This document shows positions 24,475 to 36,759 of a DNA stretch of 64,000 bases, in pieces; the stretch's first letter is position 1, and the number at the start of each line of letters is the position of its first letter. The position numbers and the translations under genes were made by a program. A model generated the notes under the pieces. The model saw only the letters and a program-made list of their open reading frames with translations. It did no database searches and was not told the DNA's origin. The DNA is from Riptortus pedestris (Eukaryota > Arthropoda > Insecta > Hemiptera > Alydidae), in the NCBI GenBank assembly GCA_019009955.1, contig CM032229.1, positions 150,335,501 to 150,399,500 of the forward strand. The letters are read 5' to 3'.

Positions 24475-24518
24475 TCGCGCTGAGATTAAGGTCAACTCAC
24501 GTGGTTAACCTGAGCCCC
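24475..24518 (-). repeat. tRNA-derived SINE, head fragment
   Basis: On the minus strand the fragment starts GGGGCTCAGGTTAACC and continues to the TTAATCTCAGC block. It is cut off before the B box. It abuts the HINE-like 5' end at 24528 with only a T run between, so one element probably inserted beside the other. Confidence 0.7.
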
Positions 24519-24527
24519 TATTTTTTT

Positions 24528-24646
24528 TAGCAGATTTCCCTTAGGGGAAATCAGCTATTCAGGTCGTACTCATGATGCGAGTTTCGAAAAATTTCTTCAA
24601 ATGTCCATCGATCCTACCCAGGAGATGACGAAAATGAGGTACGCTC

Positions 24647-24700
<54 letters not shown>
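24528..24700 (+). mobile_element. Helentron/HINE-like element, 5' fragment
   Basis: The 5' end is well preserved: TTAGCAGATTTCCC, the near-perfect 20-bp palindrome at 24533-24552, then the blocks AGGTCGTACTCATGATGCGA, CATCGATCCTACCCAGGAGA and CGCTCAAAATTA. The match stops in the TA array at the microsatellite slot, and the 3' two thirds are missing. Confidence 0.75.
24651..24699. repeat. (TA)n microsatellite at the HINE-like slot
   Basis: About 24 TA units begin immediately after the element block CAAAATTA. The array also marks where similarity to the element ends. Confidence 0.9.
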
Positions 24701-24703
<3 letters not shown>

Positions 24704-25848
24704 AAATAAATCAAACCCAGCTGCATACATTTTTTATCTTTTGAGACACAAAAAGCAATTTAGGCACATTGTTTTTATATTTGTTCACTTTATCATTAAG
24801 TATACGGCTTAAGCATAATAAAACGTCTTCAGTGCTTTATGTAGAGGGATTTTTTTTTAAAAAACAATAAGAATAACAGCATGTGATACTTTAATGTTAT
24901 TTTAGTGTTCGCAATGTTGAAAAAAATATTTTTTTTGTGTAGCTATTAAATGAAATGCTAGGATATTTTGGACAAGTTTTTCATATTTACTCAATTACTG
25001 GACTTCTTTAAACGTACTTTCAATTGTAATAAATTGTTTAGTAAAGTTTCAACTAAAACATTTAGCTGTGAAGCCACCTTAATCATTGATGTATCTGTGA
25101 GCACTAAATAATTGACGGAGATAAAAAAGTTTTTGGTTGTTCGTCTTCCAACAAAAAACTTTTGTCCCCAACGAGGACAAAAAGAATTGTCCTCATGTAT
25201 TTTTAGTTTATTTTGTGTTGTCTTGATTGGATTGATCCATCCTCATGAACATTTAATAAAAGGATATAAAAAGAGATTAAAAAGTTGTCCGCTGTGACAA
25301 AGGTTTTAGTATAATAAATGTTATTGGCTGGATGAGGAAAATGACTACTGTAGTGTGTTATCCTGGTGAGTTGAAATTGCAGGTCTACTGCTGATGACGT
25401 AGCAAGATGCTGCGGTCGTCTTATTGAGAAGGAATCGGCTTCGGTCAGCGAACAAAGAGGCCATCACATTCCTTAGCCTTCTTCCGGGCTCTCGGCTCAC
25501 ATTTGGCACCTTGACATCAATACTTAATACATTCTACTGTATATATATCTCACGAGACTGTAATGTATGTGTTGCATTCATCTGAAAAAAAAGATAGATA
25601 TTAGATTTGTGATTAAAAAATGAAGAGGCATTTTTAAAAAAAAAAAAGTTCTCTTCGCTTCCAAAAATTAGTGAGAGCTCAATACTTCCAACTCATAACT
25701 AAGCATATTAAAAAAAATTGTTTATGTCCTTCTACGCAGGTTAAGCTCATATCCTTCAGATAAATACGAGATCTTTCTACTGCTAATTAATTTATTTGTG
25801 TTTATATTCTTACTTTTATTACCAAAATCAGTAATAAACATTGTTTAT
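24701..25848. other. No gene recognised
   Basis: AT-rich DNA with poly-T and poly-A runs. Positions 25330-25510 are GC-richer unique DNA (GCTGATGACGTAGCAAGATG region), a candidate conserved block. A 61-codon plus frame at 25112-25297 has no family resemblance. Confidence 0.45.
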
Positions 25849-25918
25849 TGTTGTTACGAGTTCTTTTGGATTGCAAAATTAAACGCACACAAGCTTCAGA
25901 GTTTTTATCACTGCACAA

Positions 25919-25924
25919 TTTATT
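25919..25924 (-). promoter_or_regulatory. Poly(A) signal AATAAA of the solo LTR
   Basis: On the minus strand AATAAA lies about 70 bp before the LTR end, the usual place for the R/U5 processing signal. The assignment depends on the LTR call. Confidence 0.5.
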
Positions 25925-26240
25925 TAACAATGCACTATACACTTGGTTAATTATTCTTAATTACTGTTCACAGTGTGCACTGATAGTGTCACTGTTCTTC
26001 AGATTGCAGAGTCCAATAATTCACTCACGGTCACTGAAGTTCACAAAAACACGGCACTGCACTGTCCTTTACTTTGCGAAGTTAACGACACTGCACTGTC
26101 TTAAACAAGGCACAACACTGTTTTTCACGTTCAATCCTTTGCCGCACTGCACTAAGTCGCACTGTTGCACTGAACGCACTGATCATCACTAGAAGACAGC
26201 TGAGAAGAAAACTAAAACTAACTCCGGTCGGCCAGGGACC

Positions 26241-26248
26241 CTTATATA
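26241..26248 (-). promoter_or_regulatory. TATA box of the solo LTR
   Basis: On the minus strand TATATAAG is followed by GGTCCCTGG. A start site would be expected about 30 bp downstream, near 26200-26215, where TCAGC and AGTTAG words resemble the arthropod initiator. The promoter would direct transcription leftwards into flanking DNA. Confidence 0.65.
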
Positions 26249-26466
26249 GCTTGGCGTAAAAACATCCAAGGATAAGGCCGAGGCGCGTCCAGAAAGGTGG
26301 GGTCTTGTCGAGAACATCTGTCGGCCCCTTTGATCTACTTGGTACTTCATGTATTTAATTTTCGCAACAATATCTAAAGCAGGACAACCATCTGTTCACT
26401 TGAGGTTCCCCTTCGGATTGTGGGCGTCATCTCAATGATAGACATTTTCACCTCCTGTTACATTAT

Positions 26467-29400
26467 CGGGGAAACGGCCCCAATTTATCCTGATTATACT
26501 TCATAAAAATTGCTACAATTCACGTTATAAACAAATTAATGAGATGCATTTGGCATTGTATTTTGTGATTCCGTCCGCCGATGCTGTCTGTCAAGCATTT
26601 GGTTCTGTCCTTGTCAAAAGACACTCGTTTGAAAACAAATAAAGTATTCCCTATGGCCTCGATAATTTTTTTCCCACTGCTTTTTGAATGTTAAATTTTG
26701 GCTTGGTGTAAGCTCGACTGTTGTCGTTAGAGTGGACAGGAAAGACAGGGCATCCTGACCCAAGGGTTAATTGTCTTGGCTTGGATCCACCTCATTCTCT
26801 CTCTTTGGCTTCTGTCTCTCTTAAAAGATTTTTTACGGTCCCCTTGTCTCATCCTAGCTCCACCTTCTGCTAACTTATCTCTCCCGCCTGCCTTTCTCTT
26901 TTCAATTTTTTCCTCTTCTTTACGTTTCGTCCACTTCTTTGTCGTTTCCCTAGCGGTTTCCTAATGACTTGTTTTATGTTGCCTTACCAAAGAAAGTTTT
27001 AATTTCTCAGGCCATCTTCTTCAGACTTCCTCTCTCTACCGTACGTACAGATGCTAGCCCAGAGTTCCTTCCATTTGATAGACAACGCATTTCATGGTAT
27101 TTTTAACGACGTTGAATAATAGGTTCTTCATATTACAAAAACTTTGATGACACTAAAATCGAGCTTGTTTCTATACTCATTCAGAAAATTCATTAGTCAT
27201 TAAATTTTGACGTGAAACGTAACACCCTTAATACTATAAAGCCTTGTGTAAAATAAAATCATTTCGGCTGAAATTTGAAACTATGTGGCTTCAATTTCTG
27301 TATCCTTTTATTAAATTATTTTTAGTTCTCCTTTCGAACTCGATTTGCCATGTACCAACAACCAGATCCGGAAATAAACACTGGAATAAATTCGACTATC
27401 GTTCATCCAGCTGTTCATTATGCAAATTCCCTTTGTTTACTGACAGTTTATCCATCTATACCTGAAATGAGTGTAGAATAATTTATTGGTTATTGGTAAG
27501 GGAAAGGGACTGATGATAAACAAATACCCACAGTGTTTGACTATGTTATCAGTCTCTTATCAGTAATTGACATAGAATGTATTCTGATCACGTCGAATGC
27601 TAGTTCTGTTTGTCTCTATTGTCTGTTATTCGTCCTGTTATAGCCCCATCGATCCATCCTCTAATTTCATCGTATTTGATAAAATGAGAGATAAGCCGAA
27701 TTTCCAACCAGTGGTGACAGCAATACTTGAATGAATGGAGTTGTGACTTTTCAATTTAATAAAAAAATAGAATTTAATTTTGTGGATCATATGGTCTCTT
27801 CTGTTTGCCAATCAAGAGGGCAAAGTCCTCAAAATCATGCTATAAGTCAATTAGTTCAAAGGGCAATGACTTTGTCTAACCTTTTTCTCTCATCAATGCC
27901 AATAATAAATGAAGAAAAACTATATAATAAAACATTTAGGTATTCTATAATCCAATTTTACATTATTTTTTGGCTTTCGGTTGTTTTTCCTGATTTATTT
28001 TCCTTTATTAAATTGATCCGTGCAATCAGGTAAGAAGCTCTTTTGCCTAATTCCAATGAGGTAATATCTCTCGACATTCCTTAAGAATACGTGCATTTTA
28101 GCAATTCTGTTAAGAGAAATTCTTTTGATGATTTACTAAATGCATATGACGCATATTTACTTAGACTTCTAGTCTAGAGTTTCTAAAAATTTTGTCGAAC
28201 TCATAGTTTTAATTTATATTCAACGGTTGCTGGTCTTCGCCCACTTATATTATTTGAGAATCCGATATCATCATCAGTTTTCTTATTTCTGAAGGAGGGT
28301 GTGGATTAAATCAGTAGTTTACGGTGCTCCGTGCAAGCAGTGCCTTCTTAGTGGAATTAGGACCTCCAGCGATTTCGGTTTGTTGACCAATGGAATATTA
28401 TTTAGACGACATTATTGTCCTAAAGACGTTTGGAGACAGCCAATATGTGTGCCGTACCCGATCAACTCGTTGAATCGCTGTGTCTTTCGGAAATATTTAC
28501 ATCTCGCATAGTGACGAACTGACACTGCATTTATTCTTGAGTAACATAAAACTGAGGTATAGCCAATGGAGGAAGAGATTTTTAGTTGTATGTATTGATT
28601 GTGTAATGTCTCCCAAAAAGCACTTATACCGCCTTAAGCGTACTGCGAACGATCACTGACAGTCGCTTAAGTTGGTCTACATTGTTAGTGAATTGTTACA
28701 ATGTTCTGAATGGCCGTATTATGCTGACATTGTCAATCGATAAGGTTTGAAGAGAGTGGGTGCTAATTGGAGCATTTTCTTTCGGGCGAGCTGCTATAGA
28801 CATGCCTTAAACATGGGGCCAACACTCCTATTGAACGCATTATACGGCATTAGGGGCTTTAATAGACATTCAGAAGCCAGATTATCTTATGCTGAAGCCG
28901 AGGACGAATAATGATTCTGGTCGTTATCCCCGTAAGGAGCCATCTTGTTGTATAGAGGGCCAATTAGATGAGACCTTAGCAGCTGTAAAGGGGATCATAT
29001 AATATATCGTGTTGCTTGCTCCTTGGGATTCCTCTCCCCCAATTACCCCGGGCAACGTGTTTTATCGCCTCCCACGGGTGCTCTAAGGTAAAGTTGCCAC
29101 CGGCTCGGTTATCTCCGGCCTCCTCCGCCCGGGCCCCCCAGAGGCCGGCCAACTTCACCATTCCCACTCAGCCCTATTGTTCCACACCGATGGATGGTAG
29201 TTTCCCCTTTCTTCCTCTCTTGTCACCTCCAGAGTACTATTCCTCATTAATAACATCTATAATAATATATCTGTGGCTTTAGAGCAACATCACCCGAGGT
29301 CCGTTTATATAGGGGGGTTTACTTCCTTGCACGAAATAAAGAAAGGATTATAATCGCTATAAATGTCAGATTTCAATGGCATTATCCGGTTTTACCATTA

Positions 29401-32400
29401 CTGAACACATTTGGACTGGTATCACTTATGTGCGGAACACATATAACTGAAAAACGTCCTTAAAATGTTGGAATTCCATATTTAGGATTGTTGGAACGCC
29501 TAGTTGTGCACCTTCCCTTTGGTTGAATTCCACTAAAATGGTGTGGGAGGCATAGAAGATACTAAAATAACAAACTCAAAATCTTCCGTACCTATTATAG
29601 AGATACAAAAGATTAATATAGGACCTCATTTATTATAAATAGATCTATAAACTATATTTACTAATTTTCCATAATTTTATAAAGTTCCACAAGTCCATTA
29701 CGACAAAGAACTAGTAATGGTTATTGACTGCACAAAATAAGTATCTAATGGCTAGTATACGTCGTCTGTTCATGATCTTCTTAACCAGAGTTTGTTACGG
29801 GCTCGTGAAAGTAAGTCCTAAATCGGCCACAACAAGCTAAGAGCATTAGGCCGTAGAGAAGAAGTTGTGTTTACAAGGCTTCGCTTCGGACACACTTGCC
29901 TTACTCATTCCTTGTTAAATAACTCAAAATAAAGCCCTTACGTAATGACATAATGAGCCACTAACTGACCGCAGAGCACGAATACCACGTGACCACTTCT
30001 TAATTGTAATTACTGAACAACAATCCATATCTGGAAAATATATTGAAATACCTTAAGCCCACTAAAATATCTTGAAACTTTTAATTCATTTAAACATATT
30101 TACACTTGCTTTTTTTAACTATGTTTACCAATGTATCACATATATGTATAAATATATGTATGAAAATGAGATTGCAAAATCTATTTATACTATATATTAT
30201 CAAAATCTCTCTTTTATGCATCTTAATTACATCGGTATTCATTGATTGAAGTCATGATTTTAGTTTTAGTTTTATGAATAACGAACTTATCATTATAAGT
30301 CATTTATTAATTCTTTAGTTTTCATTAATATTTCTTTCTCCAATTTGTGTTTAATTATTTAATTACCTTGCTGATTCTAATGTTCATGTTGTCAAGTATT
30401 TTAGAGTACTCATACCAATATATGAGAAAATATATCACAAATTCAATGCATGTTTAAATCTTGAGTATTCCAAAGAAGTATACTTATTCTCATTTGATTT
30501 TGACATTTTTCATGGGATTTGCTACATTTTTTTCTCTAGAGAGTGAACAAAGTCATTATAGCCTCACTGAATCCGACACTTCGTTGTGAATATTTGTAAA
30601 AGTTCTTCACTGGCAATATTGTTTCTAACATAATTCTATGTGATAGTTCATAAGGCATAGTAATATGTAATTAGAATAATACAAGACCCTTTTTTTTTAC
30701 AGGTAAGCGGAGATCTTTTTGTGCAACCTTGTGTACCTATGCCAACAGATTTTGTGGTAATTATACAGAATTAATAGTGTATACCTATAATTATTCTAAC
30801 GTAAGAGCTAAACAGCGACAAAAGGCATTTCCTGATTTATGTCAAATAGGGTACTTATAAAAACGCTTTATTTTTTCTTCGCTTGCTTTGATTCTAATCA
30901 ATAAAGAGACTTCACAAATTCATTCCTTTTAAATCTCTTCTACAGGGACCCCATCAAACCCCCACCCCCATCCTCTCCCTTGAAAATTCCTCCTCGAGTT
31001 TTAACAATAAATTATGAGGGATTTTCCATTCTGACTTTCCCCTCCGTACTTTGGTCCAATCAGCCTTCCGTGACAAAAGAGCTAAATATTCATACCACCT
31101 TTATTATTAACAGGCTGAAAGAAAAATATCATAATGGCTTCATTAAACGTAAACATTAAACTTCAGAAAAGTATATTTTTTTTGGAGTGATTTCGATCTC
31201 GATTTCATAATCGTATGGAATTATATTGGCCTCCCCTAGTCACGATTCTTTAAATGCAAAAGCTTATTCATTTTACTGGGAAGTTGAATTAATATAATCC
31301 TGGAGGAGAATGAATGAAGTCATAGTTTATTTTCTGTGCTTCGCCTTCTCCCCTTGAACTTTACTCATGTAAATAGGTACTTTCACGATAACTTACACAG
31401 GAAATGGGTCGCTAAAACTCTACCAGTCAACATTTTTACAGTGTAAGATAATAAAATAATAAATTCGTGTATCGAATTAATTATTTTATTGAAAGCTTCA
31501 CGCCAAGAATATATAGTTTCAACTAAGCTCTTTGAAATCTCGATATCTCTCTAACTAAAATGAAATTTTCAAAGCTATTTATCCGCAGCTGCCGTAAATC
31601 CAAAGGATGACAATCACTAATACTGTTGATATTGTTGGCTAACATTTCTTTATTGACGAACCCATTAAATAAAAAATCGTTAGTCCCTGTAAATATATTT
31701 ACATTTTTAAAAATTGACACATGAGTATAATCTCAATAGTGTATTTCCTTTAAGAAAAAGCTCAATTGAATAAACTCAATATAATTTTTACTACGTACAT
31801 AATTCATTATTGGAAATACATCTTAAAACTAAGCCCCATAAAGAGCAGTGTTACCTTGTCTCTGATTATACGAAACTCATGATTTCTGATTTATACAATT
31901 GGAGCTTGGCATAGTTGAAATCAATATTGCACACATTCAAGCAAGCGTGCAAAATCAGGTTAATTAGTTCCTGGAATCAATATATTAGATACAATGTATT
32001 CAGCCCATTTTGGCCTTCGGTGTAAAATTATATTGTAATCAACCGGGATGATGAGATTGTAATGGGTATCACTTGTACAAATAAAATTTGTGAGAGATCC
32101 AATGTACTGGGACCTGTTCAGTATCATTAGAACTGGAATCGTACAATAACTTCTATATCCACATACCGTCTACAGTAGATTGCATCTTTGGCTACCATAT
32201 ATCTATTGCGACCTTTCCAGGTCTTGTTTGATCATCAACAAGTAATCACTTCTTTTTAATTATAACTCACTAGATGATACTTGTAGAAGATGTCTGACAT
32301 CAAAGAAAGTCAATCTGGGAATCGAAGTAAAGTCTCAAAGTTAGCCTAGTATGTTAACCAAATTGTTGTCAATACGAAATTTGCGTATTTTGTTGATGCT

Positions 32401-32912
32401 GAAATAACCTAAGAAGCGTGTATTTTGTCTACAAAAACCAAAATATTCGTTCTATTTTTAATAAATTCATACTATTAAGTAATATGAAGGTAGATAATTC
32501 TAACCAACTGGGGAAGTAAGTTTGTTAAAATAGTTCATACGAGCAGTTATCATGTTCCAGAAATGATCAACAATTAACTGGAACAGTCTGAATATAAATT
32601 TGAATACAGCTGTTATATTTTCCAAATAAAAGATCTTTCAAAGAAGTATATTTTTGTGCAAAGACCTTTCAAAGACGAATGTCTCCAACAACAAAACTAA
32701 ACAAATAAATAGGCAATAACATTAAAATCGAGCTAACAGACTACAATAATAAAGTAATTTATGAATTAAAGAAGAAACATTTAAATTAAATTATGTTTAT
32801 TTATTTATTTGGCGATGTTGCTCAAAATAAAAGCGTCATAACTTAAAAGACAAACCAAAATAAACACAAATATTACAAAACAAAAAACTAACAAAATTAA
32901 AAAAAAAAAATG
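26467..32912. other. No gene recognised; 6.4 kb of mostly unique DNA
   Basis: Several short frames exist (27244-27465, 27731-28033, 28299-28511 plus; 31523-31720 minus), all without recognisable motifs. Positions 28970-29240 are the most GC-rich unique block in the window, open on both strands (63 and 88 codons), which argues for composition and against coding. ATTTATTTATTT at 32795-32811 could be the tail of an old retroposon, but no body is recognised. Confidence 0.5.
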
Positions 32913-33092
32913 GAACACAAAGCAGAAAAGGAACACAAAACATAAAAGGAACACAAACCAGAAAAGGAACACAAACCAGAAAAGGAACACAAACCAGAAA
33001 AGGAACACAAACCAGAAAAGGAACACAAACCAGAAAAGGAACACAAACCAGAAAAGGAACACAAACCAGAAAAGGAACATAAAACAATCACA
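32913..33092. repeat. 18-bp minisatellite, about ten units
   Basis: The unit GAACACAAACCAGAAAAG starts at 32913, 32931, 32949, 32967, 32985, 33003, 33021, 33039, 33057 and, degenerate, 33075. The middle seven are nearly identical and the edge units diverge, as expected for unequal exchange. Because 18 is divisible by 3 the array is open in most frames (KEHKPE on plus; FLFWFV or CVPFLV on minus). The plus frame is broken by TAA in the second unit, and the purine-rich flank continues without a gene-like context, so no protein is claimed. Confidence 0.9.
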
Positions 33093-34109
33093 AAACAGAG
33101 AGAAAACACAAAAACACAGATGAAACCAAAACAGAATTGGGAAAGAAATAGAAACGCAATACAAAACAGAAATGGAAAAAAAAGAAATAGAACACAATAG
33201 ACGGAATTAATAACAAAATGGAACAAAAACCTAGAATGAAAATCAAAAAACAAAATGTAACATTAAATTATATTAATGTAAATTAAAATGTCTTAGTCAT
33301 CAATAAATAGAGGGCCGTGTCCATGTTAGTGATGAACAGTGTTAAAGCTATAATAGTAAGAATTTTGGAAGTTGAAGTTTGAGAGAAGTTGAGATGAATA
33401 AAAATGTAGATTTTATTTTATACTGAACAACTACTGGTCCTCTCACATTTTCGTTTTTCAATTTGTTAATATTTTAAATCTAATGTACCTTACGTCATCT
33501 TTACGAATGGCATTCTCATTGTAACTGTAACCTAAAGAGTAAAGACTGATTAAGTTGTTATATCCGTTATGTTATAGAACATAACGGGTGTGAAAGAACT
33601 GGAGTTTTCGTTTGAATATATATCCACACTATCCCTCAGCCCAAATATTGTATAACCCGGCAGGGAATATGGTGTAAAGGGCAAAAATCAGCCTCTATAC
33701 CGAGTTTGGGCGTGTAAATAGAGAGGCCTAGATGAGAGGTGGCCGGGTGATTGGGCCGTTCGATACAAAAGCACTGAATATGCATGCAGAGAAGGATGCA
33801 GCGTGGGTGTGCATCGCTACCCCCACTCCCACCAGTCCAATGCTGACTGCCTAAATAAAGCAATACTGCTTCCATAAACCACCTTATACATTGCTGATAC
33901 CAACATCAGCCTACCTTAGGCTCCCAACAGGTAAACGTGCAATCCAGTTATCAGAATCATGTCGTTATCAAAAGTCCACATATAGTGTTACTCCGCAATT
34001 TGAAGTCATTCTCAAGTTTTTATTAATCAATGTTGAGTATTGCGGTTTCAGTACTTAAGTATACATACTTGGTGATAGAGTCCTTTTTTGACCTTCCTAC
34101 TGCTTCACA
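33093..34109. other. No gene recognised
   Basis: Up to about 33260 the DNA is a degenerate A-rich continuation of the 18-bp array. Positions 33640-33870 are GC-richer; a 79-codon minus frame there shows no family features. Confidence 0.5.
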
Positions 34110-34460
34110 GGCAGGCTTCTTCATTTTCGCATGTCAAAATACACCAGGTCATTAAGACACGGTTGCTTGTTCCACCATATTCTCCAGTCTTTTTGGGCAG
34201 TTCAGCGGGTTCCATACTTTCAAATTGTTTCAATCACCGCAGTCTGTCTTTTATTGAAAAATGATGCCAAGTTCAGAGTTGCTTCTGACGGGCCATCTTT
34301 GTTGTTCTTTGTGGGCAGTAAATATTTTTCTTCTATTCCAGACCAGTAGTTCTCTTCCGGGTTCCTTCTGTGAGGAACAAAGTCGTACATGACCACGGTT
34401 GTAATCACCGTTTTATATACAGCCAATTTCGCATTCCAACAGAGGTCCATCAATCTTGCG
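34110..34460 (-). pseudogene. Non-LTR reverse transcriptase carboxy-terminal relic (family 3)
   Basis: The minus frame reads NAKLAVYKTVITTVVMYDFV then PHRRNPEENYWSGIEEKYL, matching the 'K..LYKT.I.PV..Y.....T...E..L...E.K.L' region after the RT catalytic core in RTE/L2-type elements. A frameshift near 34290 moves the reading to RWPVRSNSELGIIFQ (family pattern 'W..R.N.EL...'). Further on GTR, stop, TAQKDWRIWWN resembles the 'GTR..GRPK.RW' tail. At least one frameshift and three stops mark it as dead. The YXDD catalytic motif is not included in this fragment. Clade is uncertain. Confidence 0.55.
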
Positions 34461-36611
34461 TGGTCCCTGCAATCCTTGAAGCTCTAAAATTAAACTCTTA
34501 TGTAATTTCCCCCTGGTACCATTCCTTCCTGATACATAAATGGCGTACAAGTAAGGAACACGTCAGAATCCTTTGCCTCTTTGGTTTGTCTAGACGATTT
34601 TATGTTTTACGGCTTAGCCTTAATTTTAATGTGCCCTTGGCAAATAAATGTGGTCTAATCTATTTCAATAACTGTTTCTTGCTTCAAACAATTTTTTCAA
34701 AACATTTTTGGGACAACAACCTGCGAAAGGCCCTACCTAGTCAAGTGGTTAGTTTGACTGGGAAAAATAAATATATTTTTCATTATTCTTTTTCTTTTGA
34801 ATAAGGTAGTGTTCTTATTAAGCAAAGATTAGGGGCATGTTTTAACTTTTGTAATCATGCATTTCACATAAGATCACCAGATTATAACAACAAAATTTTA
34901 AATCTCCCGTCGGCATGGGAGGGGGGGGAGGGTGAATGAAAAGTTGTCCATTAAAATTGCTTAATTTGTTTGCACATTTTATTAATTTTTTATGAGTAAT
35001 GGACAAAAGTTCAGGGCTCGCGGATTTGAGTTAATAATCGTATTTAGTTTTCTCCGAAAATTTCGTTATAATTTCTTTGTTCAAGAGATGACCCGTATGC
35101 GAAGTAACATAGTGCTTACACTCTCTTTGATGTCGGTAGGAAGGCGGTTAATGTGATAATGAGTCGCGTTGAAAAGCCTTTTTTTTTTTTATCTTCTGTT
35201 TTATTTTTAAAGAGAGAAGAACAAAAAAAATTATAAAAAACTAGAAAGAACATAACCAACAAAAAACCGGACAAAGTTAGTTCCCGCATGAGAGATTCAC
35301 TGTGACCCACGTCCGGCGAGATGATAATCAGATAGTCACAGTGTGGTTTGCTGCCGCCTACCAAACTAATTTAATTTCTTTCTTTTTTAATTCCATTTAA
35401 TAATAAGAAAAGCTAGTTTTCTAAATCTAAGACAAACATTTACCATACATAATTCAAAGGTACACCAACTTCTAAAAAAGCTGTGCTTCCTAGAAATACA
35501 TCCTAAACTAAATTATGATATATATTTATATTTTTTTGCCTAATTTCAATGGAATGAGAAGAACAGAAAAATAAAAGAAATATTCATAACGTTTGAAATT
35601 AGCAAAATGTATTTTGAGAAAATTCATCAAATAATTTTATGTGATAAACAATTATACAGAATTCTTGTCTGACTTGTTTATTTTATTAACAGAGGGGCAT
35701 AAACTCCATGCTCGTCACAATTTTATTATTATACTGGCGTCAAGCTCACATTCATGGACCCCTTAAAATTTAATTTTAAAGATTTAGTACAATTTAAATT
35801 ACTGCAGCACTGTGAGACGATAATTAACTTTTGTGATTAACACTTTCGTTTTAAACGTGTCTTAAGAAACTATAGGCTAAGTTCAGTAGTTCAAAGAGTC
35901 AATAATACGATTTTATCATGTCAGAAGAACATATAAAAAGTAAAAATGTTTGTAGAAACCTCGATAGAATGACTTCCATAAAAATACAACTCAAACACGA
36001 CTGCTACAGAGATATATAGATGAGTAGATGAAGGGAAAATTATGTACAACAAAAGTAATTTATATGAAGCTTAGATAAAAAAAAACTAACACAGAATTTT
36101 AGTAAAATTATTGTAATTTAATTGGAAAAAAAGGAAGTATAGGATCAATACATAAAGATGTTAAAGGACAACTGAGAACTTGGATAATTTTTATAAAAAT
36201 ATGGAACACATACAACTCCAACTTGAAAAGTATCTACGAATATTTAATTCAATCATCTTTCCTAAATGACGTATGACAACTTACGAGACAGAGGTATTTT
36301 ATGGGAGCTACAGATTTTCCAAGTGCTACAAATGCCGCCATATTATATTTTATTGTCTAGTTTCCCTTTAGTACTGGAGCCCTATGTAAAACAATGTGCC
36401 ATTTAAGCTGCACAAGAGATTTAGATATGCAATTAACAAGACTATTATTTGAGTTAGAGAAAAATTGTAAACTACAGTACATTACTTTATCAACAAGATT
36501 AATTGTACGACATTGTTCTAAATAAGCCCAAATAAAGCGTATATTTGCGATTGTAAGTTCTGCCACTGCCCCAAACCTCGAATTCTGGATCGAGTTTCTA
36601 GTCTCATTTCG
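34461..36611. other. No gene recognised
   Basis: A 144-codon plus frame (34370-34804) partly overlaps the RT relic on the other strand and has no domain features. Poly-G at 34920-34929. A minus frame of 69 codons (36357-36566) is unassigned. The rest is AT-rich unique DNA. Confidence 0.45.
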
Positions 36612-36660
36612 GGCCAGCCCAATTAGCCATGGCTACAAAAAGTGGAGGTTAATAAATTTA
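36612..36660 (+). repeat. tRNA-derived SINE, 3' fragment
   Basis: GCCCAATTAGCCATGGCTAC, then AAAAAGTGGAGGTTAATAAA, matches the last 45 bp of the SINE (compare 53546-53577, CCCGATTAGCC...GTGGGCGTTAATAAA). Only the 3' end is present, as in a 5'-truncated retroposition. Confidence 0.65.
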
Positions 36661-36759
36661 ATCATTTCGGACATTGACAAATTTGATAGTTGTGTTTTTT
36701 TTTTTTTCATGAAAAACTCAAAAAAATGACCAGTGTGTTATATAATAAACCCCATTTGT

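Larger units (their letters stand above)
25849..26462 (-). mobile_element. Solo LTR (614 bp) with 4-bp TTAT duplication
   Basis: On the minus strand the element starts TGTAACAGGAGGTG and ends CTCGTAACAACA, giving TG...CA ends and an imperfect inverted repeat (TGTAAC/GTAACA). TTAT lies directly outside both ends (25845-25848 and 26463-26466). The reading strand has a TATA box, an arthropod-like initiator downstream, repeated CAGTGCA words in the leader and AATAAA upstream of the 3' end. No internal region or second LTR is present, and the duplication shows the LTR stands alone, so it arose by LTR-LTR recombination. A 4-bp duplication fits Gypsy-type insect elements; BEL/Pao is possible. Confidence 0.75.

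Noticed and set aside
25848..26192. 114-codon plus frame as a gene
   Set aside because: It lies antisense within the solo LTR and is explained by the CACTGCACTG-rich leader.
32913..33092. CRISPR-like regular array
   Set aside because: The units are directly contiguous with no unique spacers, the repeats are too short, and the genome is eukaryotic.
32805..33253. Three long minus-strand frames read as membrane or repeat proteins
   Set aside because: They are translations of the 18-bp minisatellite and its A-rich flanks. The same array is open in several frames only because 18 is a multiple of 3.
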